Assembly: GCA_949752745.1 (NCBI GenBank)
Contig: OX457025.1
Location: forward strand, 46,855,601 to 46,919,600
Length of the DNA stretch: 64,000 nt
Origin: Protula sp. h YS-2021
Taxonomy: Eukaryota; Annelida; Polychaeta; Sabellida; Serpulidae
Direction: 5' to 3'
Shown: in pieces, positions 26,464 through 37,712 of the stretch
How positions within the stretch are numbered: position 1 is the stretch's first letter
How the letters are laid out: every line of letters starts with the position of its first letter
Made by a program: the position numbers and the translations under genes
Notes under the pieces: generated by a model
The model's database searches: none
What the model saw: only the letters and a program-made list of their open reading frames with translations
Told to the model about the DNA's origin: nothing

Positions 26464-26932
26464 TGACTAGATAAATATAAAAATGGTAGCAATAAGCGGT
26501 CTCTTCGAAGACTACAAGTTCTTGCAAGTTTTTTTTATTACTATAAATGTGACATGTTCATAAATAAAACCATAGTAGTGAACACTAGTAATGAACGCTA
26601 GTAATGAGTACTTGTAAAGAATAAATACTTCACAATCCGATTTTTTTAAGTTATTCTACTATAGCTCTACTAGAATACCGAATAACTACCAAGGGAGAAC
26701 TGACTAGATAAATATAAAAATGGTAGCAATAAGCGGTCTCTTCGAAGACTACAAGTTCTTGCAAGTTTTTTTTTATTACTATAAATGTGACATGTTCATA
26801 AATAAAACTATAGTAGTGAACACTAGTAATGAACGCTAGTAATGAGTACTTGTAAAGAATAAATACTTCACAATCCGATTTTTTTAAGTTATTCTACTAT
26901 AGCTCTACTAGAATACCGAATAACTACCAACA
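26464..26932. repeat. 237-bp tandem duplication inside the gypsy element
   Basis: The segment starting TGACTAGATAAATATAAAAA at 26464 is repeated at 26701 with only a one-base length change in a T run and very few substitutions. It is clearly younger than the LTR divergence would suggest for independent drift, or is kept similar by slippage or conversion. No ORF. Confidence 0.9.
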
Positions 26933-27075
26933 GGTACTAGAATTTTAATAGTTCATTCTGATATCACGTTTGTAAATTATAACATGCATTGTGACTATCA
27001 GTAAATATTATCTACATCAAGATAATACTGTCTTACTTATTTATTCTCTGGACAGTAACAAGAACAAATAGCATA

Positions 27076-27200
27076 TCCCACATATATCACATACATATCA
27101 CATACATATTATATACATATCATATACATATCATATACATATCACACACATATCACATACATATCACATGCATATCACATACATATCACATGCACACAAT
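27076..27200. repeat. ATATCACATAC-type microsatellite
   Basis: About eleven imperfect 10-11-bp units (CATATCACATA with CATATCATATA variants). No function inferred. Confidence 0.85.
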
Positions 27201-28443
27201 TAAAAGTACATAACAAACAAAAAAAATACATTTTAAAATTTTAAAATACTTATTTTCAACAGTCTTTAATAAGAAGCAAATACATTAAACAATCAATCTG
27301 AAACAAATGTTCATAGTATTGTTCTCCCAATCTGCTAAACTGTCCAATTGAGAACAATATTTTTCACAATAGTCTACACAGGAACAGCACAGGAAACAGG
27401 AACGGCTCCGGAAACAGCGGCACAGGAACGGGAACAACGGCACAGCAATACGATGACGACATGAACAGCGGCGACTCTAGATTTCCTGTAATAGGTTAAG
27501 TGTGAAATCATACCCAGATTGTTTAATATAACTGGTTGTTGCTGGTGCTATGGTAACTGTATATAAGTAAAATCGTCGAATATGTTGATGTGCTGAATCT
27601 GAAATAAAACAAATTTGTTGTAAATGTTGATGTCAATCTACATAGATCATACCTCCTGGAATCCCCAGACACAATAGGCAGATTTATACCCAGGACAAAG
27701 ATATTACATAAGCTGTGAATGTATCAGACCTCCTGGAATCTCCAGATACACTAGGCAGATTCATACCCAGGACAATGATACAACACAATACTATTTTGCC
27801 GGCATCTCTCAGCTAAACAGATGTAGATTAACATAAGGATAACTGAAATTTTGGTGTAATAATGACCTCTCTTGCAACTCGCAGTGCTCTCTCCCTCCCG
27901 ATTCAAATGCGCGCGTCCAACCAAAATCGGGACCTAGATTGTAGGCCAAACAATCTACAAACCGACCAGAAACCGGAATAATAAACAATTAACTGTTCAT
28001 TTTACATAAGTGTATAATACAGTAGCTTCTAATACTAAACGTAGCTATTTGCTGTTCGATTACCCACTTAATTGACGGCAAAATTAACGACACTTCAAAA
28101 GTAACATATTCGCTTTACAATACGCAGCTGACGCTTGTTGATATTTACACTAAAAGTTATTAATGAAAAATATTACAGTTAAATGGATGTTTGTAGAATA
28201 ATCTACAATAAAAATATAAAACATATACCTAGATTTCGTTTAACAGGCGATTTTCGGTATCTGCGGATAGATCAAAATCGAGATCTATTGTTTCGTTTAG
28301 ATTGATTGATCGATTGATTGGTTTAACGACACTAGCAACCCGTTAGGGTCATATTGTGTCAGTTCTGTTGCTATAGGAAGACTCGGTTGAAATTAAAATC
28401 AATTAAAATAGACAAAACAAATAATGTATACATCTAAAATCAA

Positions 28444-29475
28444 CTACATTTTGTCTATTTTAAGTTTGTCATTTTCACACTTGGTACGTCGTTTTTTTGC
28501 TCGAGGCAAAGAAGTTGCAGACGCAGCTGGAATATTAAAAACCATTTTTTCCAACTTTTTCAATGGAGAAGGAGAACATAATTTTGCTTTTTGAGCTTTC
28601 GATTCTGTGAAAAGATTAAGTTGCTTTATTTCACCTAATGAAAGGTTTGGTAAATTCAAATTATCAAACGTTTCACACTCTTTTGCATTGTTTGATTCTA
28701 TTTTATTATTTATGTCAGAGACCAAATTTGCAGTAGTGCAAATTTTCCTACCCTGTTGACGGTCTGCTTGCTTGATTTCAACACACGGAATCTTAGCAGC
28801 TGGCTCTGGTAACCAATCACTGAAAGTACCAAAACTCGGTGACTCTTTACATTGACAGAAAGTCATTCCAAAAGCAGCGAATCTGCAGACTTTACAAAAT
28901 GGAATTATCTCAAAATTCACTAAAACACAACGACAAAAATAAGCTGATTCGGAACTGTGATTGTGTTTAGAGCAAACATGCGCAAACATTTCATCTGCGG
29001 TGACTGTATGATGGTTGCAAATATTGCAAATAAATGCCGCACATTTTGGCTTGTGAGTATATTTGATATGTTTTATCATCAACTGTGCATCAGCTGTGGT
29101 AAATTTGCATTTGGAGCATCTTTCTTTCTCTAAAACCTTAACAATATGAGGTCGTTTATTTCCAGGTAACTTTTTAATGTTTTCTTCCTCAGATTTGTGT
29201 GAATTATCAACAACCTGTACTAGTTTCAGGGGTGCAGTGATAGTCTTCTGATTCAGAGTCGGAACAGAGTCCGATTTCTGACCAGGACCACCTGCTCCTG
29301 ACTTTGTACAAGCGGCCACTGTTTGAGTTATGATTTCCTGAATATTTGGGAAAGGAATAAGTGAATCAGAGATGCTGCTGTGCTTAGCTCTCATATGTTG
29401 TTTTCGGGAAAAATCCATCCCGAAAACTTTGGAACAAAAATCACAGCGAAAAATCTGTGATTGATCAGACATCAT
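28444..29475 (-). CDS. C2H2 zinc-finger protein carried by the gypsy element
   Basis: An uninterrupted 343-codon ORF on the same strand as gag and pol, placed between pol and the 3' LTR where some retroelements carry env. Three fingers fit C-x2-C-x12-H-x4-H: residues about 10-31 (CDFCSKVFGMDFSRKQHMRAKH region), about 119-140 and about 148-169. A cysteine-rich segment (CRCVL, CKVC, CQCK) follows at about 180-215. The C-terminus carries a basic cluster RAKKRRTK that looks like a nuclear localisation signal. Nothing in it resembles an envelope glycoprotein: no signal peptide or membrane span is seen. It is intact although gag and pol are broken. It could be a captured host finger gene, an element regulator, or a nucleic-acid chaperone; none is shown. 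No intron is needed to read it. Confidence 0.8.
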   Translation of the reverse strand: MMSDQSQIFRCDFCSKVFGMDFSRKQHMRAKHSSISDSLIPFPNIQEIITQTVAACTKSGAGGPGQKSDSVPTLNQKTITAPLKLVQVVDNSHKSEEENIKKLPGNKRPHIVKVLEKERCSKCKFTTADAQLMIKHIKYTHKPKCAAFICNICNHHTVTADEMFAHVCSKHNHSSESAYFCRCVLVNFEIIPFCKVCRFAAFGMTFCQCKESPSFGTFSDWLPEPAAKIPCVEIKQADRQQGRKICTTANLVSDINNKIESNNAKECETFDNLNLPNLSLGEIKQLNLFTESKAQKAKLCSPSPLKKLEKMVFNIPAASATSLPRAKKRRTKCENDKLKIDKM

Positions 29476-30021
29476 AAAGCAGTAGCCAAAGTAAAATGCT
29501 TTTTGTTAAAATCAATAGAAATAAAATAAAAAATGCCGAACTGTGGCCAAAATGTAGTAAAATCAAGCCAAACGATAAACAAATTCGAAGTCGAAAGCAG
29601 ACGATAAAATATCAAGTTCAATTTAGTTTGCGAAAACACATGCGATTTATAAATTACAGATTTTGAAACAATAATAGTGCTACACACTATCAATCCTTAT
29701 ACATTTTCCATCATAAAGTTATCTTTATCGCAAATAATCGCATGTAATTTTGAATTTTGAAAAGTGACAGCTGTTTGTTTACATTCGAAACAACTGTCCA
29801 AGAATGTTTACATCCGTTGCTGTGGTTATCGAAGATGAGACACCCGAAGATTTTAAGAGCCATAATAGTAAGTGGTTTTAATAAATATCTCGGGAAGTTA
29901 AATTTTATTTATATATAAATATATATTTTTAAATTTAATAAATAAGTATTCAAAACTTATTTAAAAGCAGTGTGAAAATATCCCGAAAAGTGAATATAAC
30001 CGAACATATGTATATAAACAT
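29476..30021. other. Gap between pol and the zinc-finger ORF
   Basis: 550 bp, AT-rich, with a TATATAAATATATA stretch around 29920-29935 that could act as a promoter in either direction. A small minus-strand ORF (29472-29693) overlaps the zinc-finger start and has no recognisable content. Confidence 0.4.
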
Positions 30022-33000
30022 TTAATGTTTATTTTGAAGTCTTTTGCTTCGACGGACTGGAATTTCAGGAAACTTCTCTACTTGTTCCCTACTAGGTAAA
30101 GATTCCTTCACTCCTTTTGCGTAGCGTCTTACAGAAGTTTGCACCCAATCTAATTCAGAGATAAGATCCTCCCTAATAAATACAGGTTTTAACTGATTGT
30201 GGTGAACGATTTTTGTACTACTTCTAAAATTTAGCTGTATTCAATATACAACGTCGCTAAAGATTTGAACTACGAAATAGGGTCCTTTCCAAACATTTAG
30301 TAGTTTCTTGCATTCTCCACGCTCAACAGTCGAATTCCAATAATATACAGGATCTCCCAAATTGTACTTATGACTTCGGATTCTGCTTCGATATGCTTTT
30401 TCCCTGTAATTAAACATTCTCTGGAGAGTTCCTCTAGCCGCTTCATGTGAGTCAGCCAAAATATCTTTCAACTTTAGAAGGTAATCATCTGTATTTACGT
30501 AAAGTTCTTTTTCTCGTTGTGTTACTGCATCGAAAGGCATCATAATTTCTCTTCCAAACACGAGTTTATTAGGAGAAAAGCCCGTAGAAGTGTGTTCTGT
30601 GCTCCTCATAGCCATTGTCAGAAACGGTAAATATACATCCCAATTGTGTGGGTCTAAGTTTTCAATCTTTGATAGCATCTGTGCCAATGAGAAGTTGATT
30701 ATCTCAACAAAACCGTTGCTGCTTGGTCTTCTGATTATGGCTTGGAATTTTTCAATCTCTAACATCTTGCAAATTTCTTGAACAAGACTGGAAGTAAAAT
30801 TACTTCCCGCATCTGTAAATAATTCCAAAGGTGTTCCATGCATTGTCACCCATTTACTGCAGAAAGCATCTGCGGTAACCTCCGCGGATTGATCCTTGAT
30901 AGGAATTGCTTCTATCCACTTCGTAAAGTAGTCTACAATTACCAGAATATAGCGATTACCATTGTAAGTAACTGGTAAGGGACCTAAAAGATCCATTCCA
31001 ACTCTCTCAAAAGGGCTTCCAATGACAAATTTTTGAAGTTCTGCGCAGAAAGTCCTTTTAGGATTCTTCTTTTTCTGGCAGTTGGAACATGACTGGATAT
31101 AATTCTTTACGAATGACAACATTCCGGGCCAGTAGTACCTTTTTGTAAGCTTCTTGTACACTTTTTCTGAGCAAAAATGACCAGAAACTTTATGATCGTG
31201 GTAATACTGTAACATTCCTTGACGAAAAACTCTTGGTACAACAATCTGATTGTTGATTTGATTTGTTTGAGTTATAAATTTCCGATAGAGAATTCCGTCT
31301 TGCAGGAACAAATTCTTCCATTGAGCTAACAACGCTTTAGTTGTTTCTCCATACACAGCTATTTCGTCGTAATTTGGTTTTACCCCTTTGTTTAGAACAC
31401 AAATAACAACTTTTATGTCATTGTCATACATCTGAGCGTCTTTGAGGCTTTCATAAGTCCATGGATAAGAAAACACAAGATTTGACTGGGTGCTTTCCAT
31501 TGTTTCGCTTTTTGATTCTCTCCTGTCTCCATAAACCTTACGATTTCTTCCCCTCTTCTTTGTGGACAAGGGTAAATACTAAAGTCTTCGTCAGTAGGGT
31601 CACTACAGTTGTATTTACAAAGGCAATCTTTTGCTCTACACCTGCTTAATGCATTCGCATTGCCAATCTTGGGGCCTGGAGTGTATTCTATCTGAAAATC
31701 GAATTGAGACAACAACTCAAACCATCGCGTTAGTTGTGGGTTGGGTTCTTTAAAATTCAAAAGCCATTTCAAACTTTTATGATCAGTTCTTATCAAGAAC
31801 TTTGTATCTACTAAGTACATCCTGAAGTGGTTAATGTGGTAAATGATGCTCAAAAGTTCTTTTCTAGTGATGCAGTAGTTTTTCTCAGACTTGCTTAAGG
31901 TTTTTGACGAATATGCAATTACTTTTTCCTCACCATCTTGAATTTGACTTAACACGGCTCCGATTGCAAAATTTGAACTATCTGTAATCAAGACATACTT
32001 TCCACTCTCTGCCGGTAAGGACAAAATAGGTGCTGACACTAGTCGCTGTTTTAATTCCTCAAAAGATGTTTGCTGATCTTCGGTCCATTTAAACATTACA
32101 TTTTTCATTAAGAGTTTGTTCAAAGGTTGTGCGATGTTGGCGTAATTTTGTATAAATTTCCTGTAGTAATTTGTCAGACCCAAAAATTGTCGAACCTCCT
32201 TTTCATTTCTAGGTGTAGAAAAATTCTTGATGTCACTAATTTTATCCGGGTTAGTCTTAATTTCTCCTCTACCTATAATGTAGCCAAGGTATAGAACTTC
32301 GGTTTTAAAAAGATGACACTTCTTCGGTTTGAGCTTTAAGCCAGCTGTTTGTAGCCTGCTTAAGACTTCTTCCAAATTTTGCAGAGTTTCATCTATCGTT
32401 TTCCCATAAACCAAAAATTTCGTCGAGATAAACCATTGCTATAGTCCAATGGCAGTTATGCAATACATATTCCATGAGCCTCTGAAAAGTAGATGGAGCA
32501 TTTACCAAGCCAAAACTCATTCTATTCCACTCGAACAGTCCCGAACGTGTTAAAAAAGCTGTCTTTGCTTTGGAGTTTTCATGCATTGGCACATTCATGT
32601 AACCGGCACTTAAGTCTAGTGCACAAAAATACTTAGCTTGCGATAAAGCATTAAGAGTTTGACTTATTGGGGGTATAGGATGAGCATCTCTTATGGTTAC
32701 TGAATTTAATTTTCTATAATCGATGCACATTCTGTAAGAGCCGTCTTTTTTCTTTACTAACAAAACATTACTGCTCCAAGGTGAGTTTGAACGTGATATG
32801 TATCCCCTTTTAAGTAAGTCTTTCACTTGCTTGTCAATCTCCTCCTGTTGATGTAAGGGAAAAGGACGCAGTTTCTGTTTGATTGATTTAACACCGTCTT
32901 GTATTTTGATTTCATGTTGTGCAGATGTGGTGTAACCTACATCTAAATCATCTCTCGAGAATGTTTCTACATATTTCAGCAACAAAGTCTTTAAATCATC

Positions 33001-34218
33001 CCTCTGTGTCATGTTTAAATGGACACATGCCTCATTAAACATATCTCTTATATGATCAGGCAGATAAGTAAGGTCGAAATCCATTTTTGGTTCCTCATTT
33101 TCTGTTGGTTTTGTTTCATTTGCGTTACTCTGTAAATCGTCAGTCTCTTCAGGTATGCTATCTTCATGCACTACTGTTACAATTTCTGATGGTTTTAAAA
33201 ACCCAACTAGAGTATTCGGGCGAAGAATAACTTTCTTGTTGTTGCAATTAAGTATTCGTATTGGTATTTGTGTATCACCATTTACACATGCTGATGAACA
33301 GGGAACAACTCCAAATTTTTCTATAAATCCTCTGTAAGGATCCATTACCATCGGTATTGTTGATGTTGATGTCTGAGCTTGTTTATTGTTGTTTGGATAG
33401 TCGTTAACTTTGCCAGAGATAATATACTCCTGCGCTGGTTCCAATTCATATGTCTTTGCTACGGTTACACGTCTTATTGCAGGCAACCCATCTAAAACAA
33501 AGCAAGGAACCTTTGTTCCTTTTAGAATTACCAGGTCTTTTCTTGCGTTAAGTTCTCCTTCAAACTCTTTTAACCACCTAAAACTTAGGATAACGCTTTC
33601 CCCTGGGAGATCTGTGACATGAAAAATCACGTCTTTTGTCATATTTCCTGCCGTCATTGGCAGATGAATCTTTCCCAGCATTTTCATTTCTTCTCCAGAA
33701 GCATTGAGTATCTTACAATTTGATTTGATAAGTGGCGGTTTCTCTTCAAAAGCATCATATAGTGCTTTGGATAATAGACAGACAGAAGCCCCAGTGTCGA
33801 GTAACATTGGGACGGGTTTGTCTAGAGCAAAAATTTTTGAAAACAAATAAATTCCTTTTGATCCTTTTTGGTAGAGATTCATACCAAGTTTACACTTGTC
33901 GATAATTTCATTTTGTAGAATAATGTCAATTCCTTTACTATCTGAACGATTCTCTAAATCCAAATCATGAAAATCAAATTCCTGAGCTATGTCACTTCTC
34001 AGTCGGCAACAATCTTCTGTGCCTACCTCCGTTGCTAATTTTGGAATAGCTTCTGTTCTTAGCTTTTGTTGTTCATTCTCCACATCCTCTTGACTAACAT
34101 TGTTGGAAATAAGCCCATTTGAGGAATCTAATGAGGCAGTTTGTTCGATTTTGTTGGTTTCTCCTCTTGCGTGCTTCCGACTGCGGGCTTCAGATCGGAA
34201 GTCCACGCGTTTAAACAT
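30022..34218 (-). pseudogene. pol: gypsy pol (protease, RT, RNase H, integrase), broken
   Basis: Enzyme polyprotein that copies the element RNA to DNA and inserts it. Protease: LLDTGAS near 33810. Reverse transcriptase: YRMCIDYRKLN, FGLVNAPSTFQ and a catalytic box reading VYLDE rather than the usual YLDD, directly followed by a one-base frame change at about 32410. RNase H: YVLITDSSNFAIGAVL, then KTLSKSEKNY and TDHKSLKWLL. Another frame change near 31480 leads into integrase. That domain has an HHCC zinc region (YHDHKVSGHFCS to CSNCQ), and a catalytic triad D (GMDLLG), D (FTDAGSNF) and E (GFVEIIN) with exactly 35 residues between the last two. A WKGPYFV block (GPY/F-type) precedes an in-frame TGA at 30241, after which the same frame stays open to 30022. 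At least two frame changes and one stop make it defective as written. Confidence 0.93.
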
Positions 34219-35649
34219 TCAATCCTCGTTTTAAATGGACACTCGTTTTGATAATGTCCTTTGCCTCCGCAGTAATTACAAGTCACCTTGTTAAAGTCTC
34301 GCTTTCGGTCCTTAATAACATGCATTTTGTAACACATTTCTTCCATTTTCTGTCCTTCATCGTCCTCATCGTAATCATAATCGTCTTCTGGATAAGGTAC
34401 CACCATATTGACACTATGAAATGGCGCTTTAAACTGTTTCTTTTGATCTCTGTCTCTTCGAAACATACCCTCCATTGTTTCTATAGACTGATAAGCCTGA
34501 ATAGCTTTTAATATCTCATCCACTGTTGTTAAATGCTTTGCTAAATCTTTATCAGTGACACTTCTAAAAAGAGCCGTCTTTGTCATTTCCTCTGTGAAAT
34601 GGTAAGGTTCTCCAGGAAACGCTTTTCTAGCCAGCATTCTTAAATTATCAGTGAAAATGAGAAATGACATCATCTGATACGTGAAGTTTCTGACTGAATA
34701 ACATGGACCGATAATGGTCGACATCTCTGTCGCTAAATCTCTCATCCAGTTTGTTTAGTACTTGATCCACTGAGATTTGTAGCAAACTCTCAAAACAGTT
34801 GTCAATGTATGTACGAGATTTTGTATCCAAAGCAGTCATTAACTGCAGTAATTTCTCTTTTTCAGACCAATCTAAAGAATAAGCCATCAGTTCGTATTGA
34901 TTTTTAAACGACTTCCATTCCTCCTCTTTCCCTGAAAACTGGGGTAATCGCAACTTTATGTTGAGTTTTTCACTGGTGATTCGATTTCCTACAGAGCTGC
35001 TTCTTTGAGAGTGAACTCTATGATATGAGTGATGGCCTCTTGACATAGACCGACTAATTCTACCACGCTCTCTTCCTCTTCCACCAAAAGAAAATACTCG
35101 AGGCTGAGAAAATGTGTGGAAATTGTGTGAAGAACCATCGACTGACCGAAAATTTTGTCGTAAGTTATCAATTGATGGTCCATCTAATGGCTTTGAGTAG
35201 TAACCGCTTGGATCATAATATCTACTTGTGTCATCACTACCATCATGCGGAAATTCTGAATGATTTACTCGAAAATAAGCAGGGATAGAACGAATTGCAT
35301 TTGTTCTTTTGAAATGTGGTGTACGTTGAGCAACAGGAGTGCTATGATTCTAAGGGCCTTTTGTAGAACAATTAGCTTGTTCGTTCCCTAAATCAATTAA
35401 ATCTCTGCTTTGATTAGGCTTTTGTCTTATATCAACGTCTTCTTCTTCATCATTTGTACTTTGTGAATCGTGTAACTCTATCGTGCCTTGTATACCAAGT
35501 GAATCCTGGCTGTTGACAGTCTCGCCATCATGTTGGTGGCGTTGTCTAACTAAAGCAGGTGGTGCTTTATATGCCTTTCCATTTCTTAACACCAATTTGT
35601 TCAAGTCAGGTAAGTCTCCGGTTGCTCCATTATTTGTGTTGTCTTCCAT
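34128..35649 (-). pseudogene. gag: gypsy gag with CCHC zinc knuckle, broken
   Basis: Structural protein that packages the element RNA. The frame opening at 35649 (MEDNTNNGATG) meets an in-frame TAG at 35350-35352 and then continues through an arginine/glycine-rich segment and a capsid-like helical region (LPQFSGKEEEWKSFKNQYE, about 34900). A one-base frame change around 34670 is needed to reach the C-terminal part. That part has an acidic stretch DDYDYDEDDE and the knuckle CNYCGGKGHYQNEC (C-x2-C-x4-H-x4-C). The end overlaps the pol frame by about 90 nt in a different frame, so pol was probably made by ribosomal frameshifting. The LPxFSG.. core is typical of the gag of gypsy and BEL elements. 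Confidence 0.85.
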
Positions 35650-36439
35650 GGTGTAAAATGCTTTAATTGCAACAGCCTAACTGTATTGCAGAAATAAAGC
35701 ACAATTTGATATTAAATAACAAGCAACATATCTACGCAAAGAGATCGAGAACAGAATTAATGTTTGCGTAAGACTTTACAGAAACAAGCGAAAGATTATG
35801 GTAAATTCAGGCAATACTTCTGATACCCTGATAACATACAAATATGAAATATCAAAGTACAGAATAGTATCACTGAATAACAGTAATTGTACTTAATGTT
35901 CAATTAATACTTCTGAAACCTTGATAACATACGAATATGAAATATCAAAGGACAGAATAATATTAATAATAAAACTTCTTGAAATTTAATTATTTTGTTA
36001 TATTGAGAAGAATAATCTTAGTGATATTCCACTTGAAGAAGGTGGCTCTAGAAAAGTCCAGTAGTAGGCCCAGCGGAAGAGTTTCGAATGTAAACAAAAA
36101 TGTTCGATTCAAGCTTGACGCTGACTACGAAATTTGAAAGCAATATTTTTATCGGAATTTAAAAGATTCTGGTAAGAATGTTGTGTTATTAATATCTACG
36201 TATAAATATCTTGAGAGTGAGTAAAAATATCTGTATTTTCTTAAACGTAAGAGGAGAAAACAAAGTTTCCTATATATCGCTCAAATTTAGACTATTTTCA
36301 CCATATATTGTTTTATTTTTATTATTTACATTTGAACTATTATGAGTGATTCTTAGCATAATGCAACAGTTTATAACTGAAATGCAGATATACCAGAAAC
36401 TGTAATATTCAATGTAAAATAAAAACTTTGCAAACCGAG
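35650..36439 (-). other. Leader of the gypsy element
   Basis: Untranslated region between primer-binding site and gag. Two similar segments of about 70 bp, each with ACATACAAATATGAAATATCAAAG-type sequence (around 35845 and 35930), are seen. A packaging signal would be expected here but cannot be identified. Confidence 0.6.
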
Positions 36440-36449
36440 GCTGCCACCA
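36440..36449 (-). promoter_or_regulatory. Primer-binding site, tRNA-Leu type
   Basis: On the minus strand TGGTGGCAGC begins three bases after the 5' LTR. It is complementary to the 3' end of the animal tRNA-Leu that ends GCTGCCA plus CCA. The following bases (CTCGG) no longer match, so the site is about 10 nt. Confidence 0.7.
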
Positions 36450-36452
36450 AGT

Positions 36453-36728
36453 TGTAAAGGTGGTCCCTAATGTGCTACGTTTACTAATGGTTTCTAGTGT
36501 GCTACCTTTGTGGTGGTAATAAGTCAATAAATGAATTGCTGTCAGTTAAATTCTTTCTTTTATTATTTAAGCAAAATGATATATACAGATGAAGTCGGAG
36601 CCCAAAACTGCTCCACGAAATCACGGATCACGGGCTTATATACTCTACGAAGTGACAGCTGTCGCCCGTCAACCAGCACTGTGATTGACAGCTTGTCAGT
36701 CAAATCATATGATACAACAACTATCGCA
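36453..36728 (-). repeat. 5' LTR of the gypsy element
   Basis: 276 bp on the minus strand from TGCGATAG to CTTTACA. A TATA box TATATAAG lies at 36635-36642 and AATAAA at 36559-36564 (both on minus), the normal spacing for start and 3' processing of the element RNA. Confidence 0.95.
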
Positions 36729-36732
36729 GTAC
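36729..36732. repeat. Target-site duplication GTAC (right)
   Basis: Copy of 26115-26118 beyond the 5' LTR. Confidence 0.85.
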
Positions 36733-37590
36733 TGTGGCGATAGACACGCATATCGTGCGATCATCACCAGATGCCCATGCCTCGCTACAACGATGTAATC
36801 GACTCCAGTGTCGAGTTATGCGTTATTCAGTAGTGAATTGAGTTAATAATGGTGAAAAACATAGTTGGGGGTGAACTACTCACCCTGGACCTTACTCTTC
36901 ACTAAATTGCAGCATCCAAAATTGCATTAGCAGTTTTGCAAACGTTTACTAGAACCACGCCGCATTCAGAATCACCAGCCCAGAATCTGGTGGGCAGTTA
37001 TTTGAAAGAGACTGTATGTATGTATAAGACATAACGCGCAAGAGTTCGAAGATCCTCTAGTAGGGGGAAAACAACAGTTCTGGACCAATCCCACGACAGT
37101 TCTGGACCAACTCCCCCCCTCAACAGCAAAGCTGCTTCAACCCTCCGGGTCATGGTAATACATGGTACACACACACACAAACACTCAGACAGTCATACAA
37201 AATAACATCAGCTTATTTTGGATTCTTTGGCTTGGCTGCCAGGAAAACGGAAGTCAGGAAGGTTTTAACCCCCCCCCCCCCCACTGGTTTTAGTTGGCCT
37301 AACAGTGGCACTTCCGCCGGCGTGCAGCAATTGCAGAAGCCGACGTGATGAAGGTCTTCCTCAGGTTGTTAAAGAAGTGTGACTTCGTCTTCTTAGCCTC
37401 TGGGCACTGCAATTTCTGCCACCTTTTGGTCATGGTACCCCCTCGGTCATTGTACCCCCAAGGGGCATGACACTACATGGTACCCCAACCCCTCGGTAAT
37501 GGTACCCCTCTCGATCATGGTACCCCGCTAGGAAATTTAAGAAAATTTACTGTTTGGAACATATTACGTCATAATGTGTAGGACCTAGGA
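36733..37590. other. Sequence between the LTR element and the Polinton polymerase
   Basis: Contains the tail of the split ORF (to about 36840), a C-run at 37270-37283, a direct repeat CAGTTCTGGACCAA (about 37073 and 37098), and a cluster of five CATGGTACCCC or CATTGTACCCC motifs at 37430-37530. No protein was recognised. The left limit of the Polinton remnant may lie here, but no terminal inverted repeat was found. Confidence 0.45.
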
Positions 37591-37646
37591 AATTTGGATT
37601 TGCTTGGCATTTGGAAAGGAAATCAAATTAGCGCAAAATCTGGGTG

Positions 37647-37654
37647 TATAAAAG
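37647..37654 (+). promoter_or_regulatory. TATA box ahead of the Polinton polymerase
   Basis: TATAAAAG, with an initiator-like TCAGTT at 37681-37686 and the first plausible polymerase ATG at 37713. The spacing is slightly long (36 nt), so this is tentative. A similar TATAAAGG precedes the next plus-strand gene at 41336. Confidence 0.5.
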
Positions 37655-37712
37655 GATGTATGAGAACACATTTTAGCATATCAGTTGAAGCAATTGATGC
37701 GACAATATCAAC

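Larger units (their letters stand above)
26395..28443. other. Non-coding 3' region of the gypsy element
   Basis: Between the zinc-finger ORF and the 3' LTR. It contains a 237-bp tandem duplication (26464-26700 and 26701-26932, nearly identical), a microsatellite of ATATCACATAC type (27076-27195), a short imperfect repeat of GGAACAGC/GGCACAGGAAC words (27380-27450), and two copies of a roughly 60-bp block (27646-27706 and 27722-27782, both with CCTCCTGGAATC and ATACCCAGGACAA). A GATTGATTGATCGATTGATTGG block lies at 28302-28325. A purine run next to the LTR (minus strand CGGGGTAGT) may be the polypurine tract. Confidence 0.7.
26119..36728 (-). mobile_element. Full-length Ty3/gypsy LTR retrotransposon with an extra zinc-finger ORF
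   Basis: A 10.6-kb element on the minus strand with two 276-bp LTRs starting TG and ending CA, a 4-bp target duplication GTAC on each side, a primer-binding site, gag with a CCHC knuckle, and pol in the order protease, reverse transcriptase, RNase H, integrase (gypsy order). A further ORF for a C2H2 zinc-finger protein follows before the 3' LTR. gag and pol hold at least two in-frame stops and three frame breaks, so this copy is not autonomous unless some are sequence errors. The LTRs differ at about 8 of 276 sites, all transitions, pointing to a moderately old insertion. Confidence 0.95.

Noticed and set aside
28444..29475. Zinc-finger ORF as an independent host gene next to the element
   Set aside because: It lies wholly between the LTRs on the element's strand, so it moved with the element; a host origin before capture remains possible.
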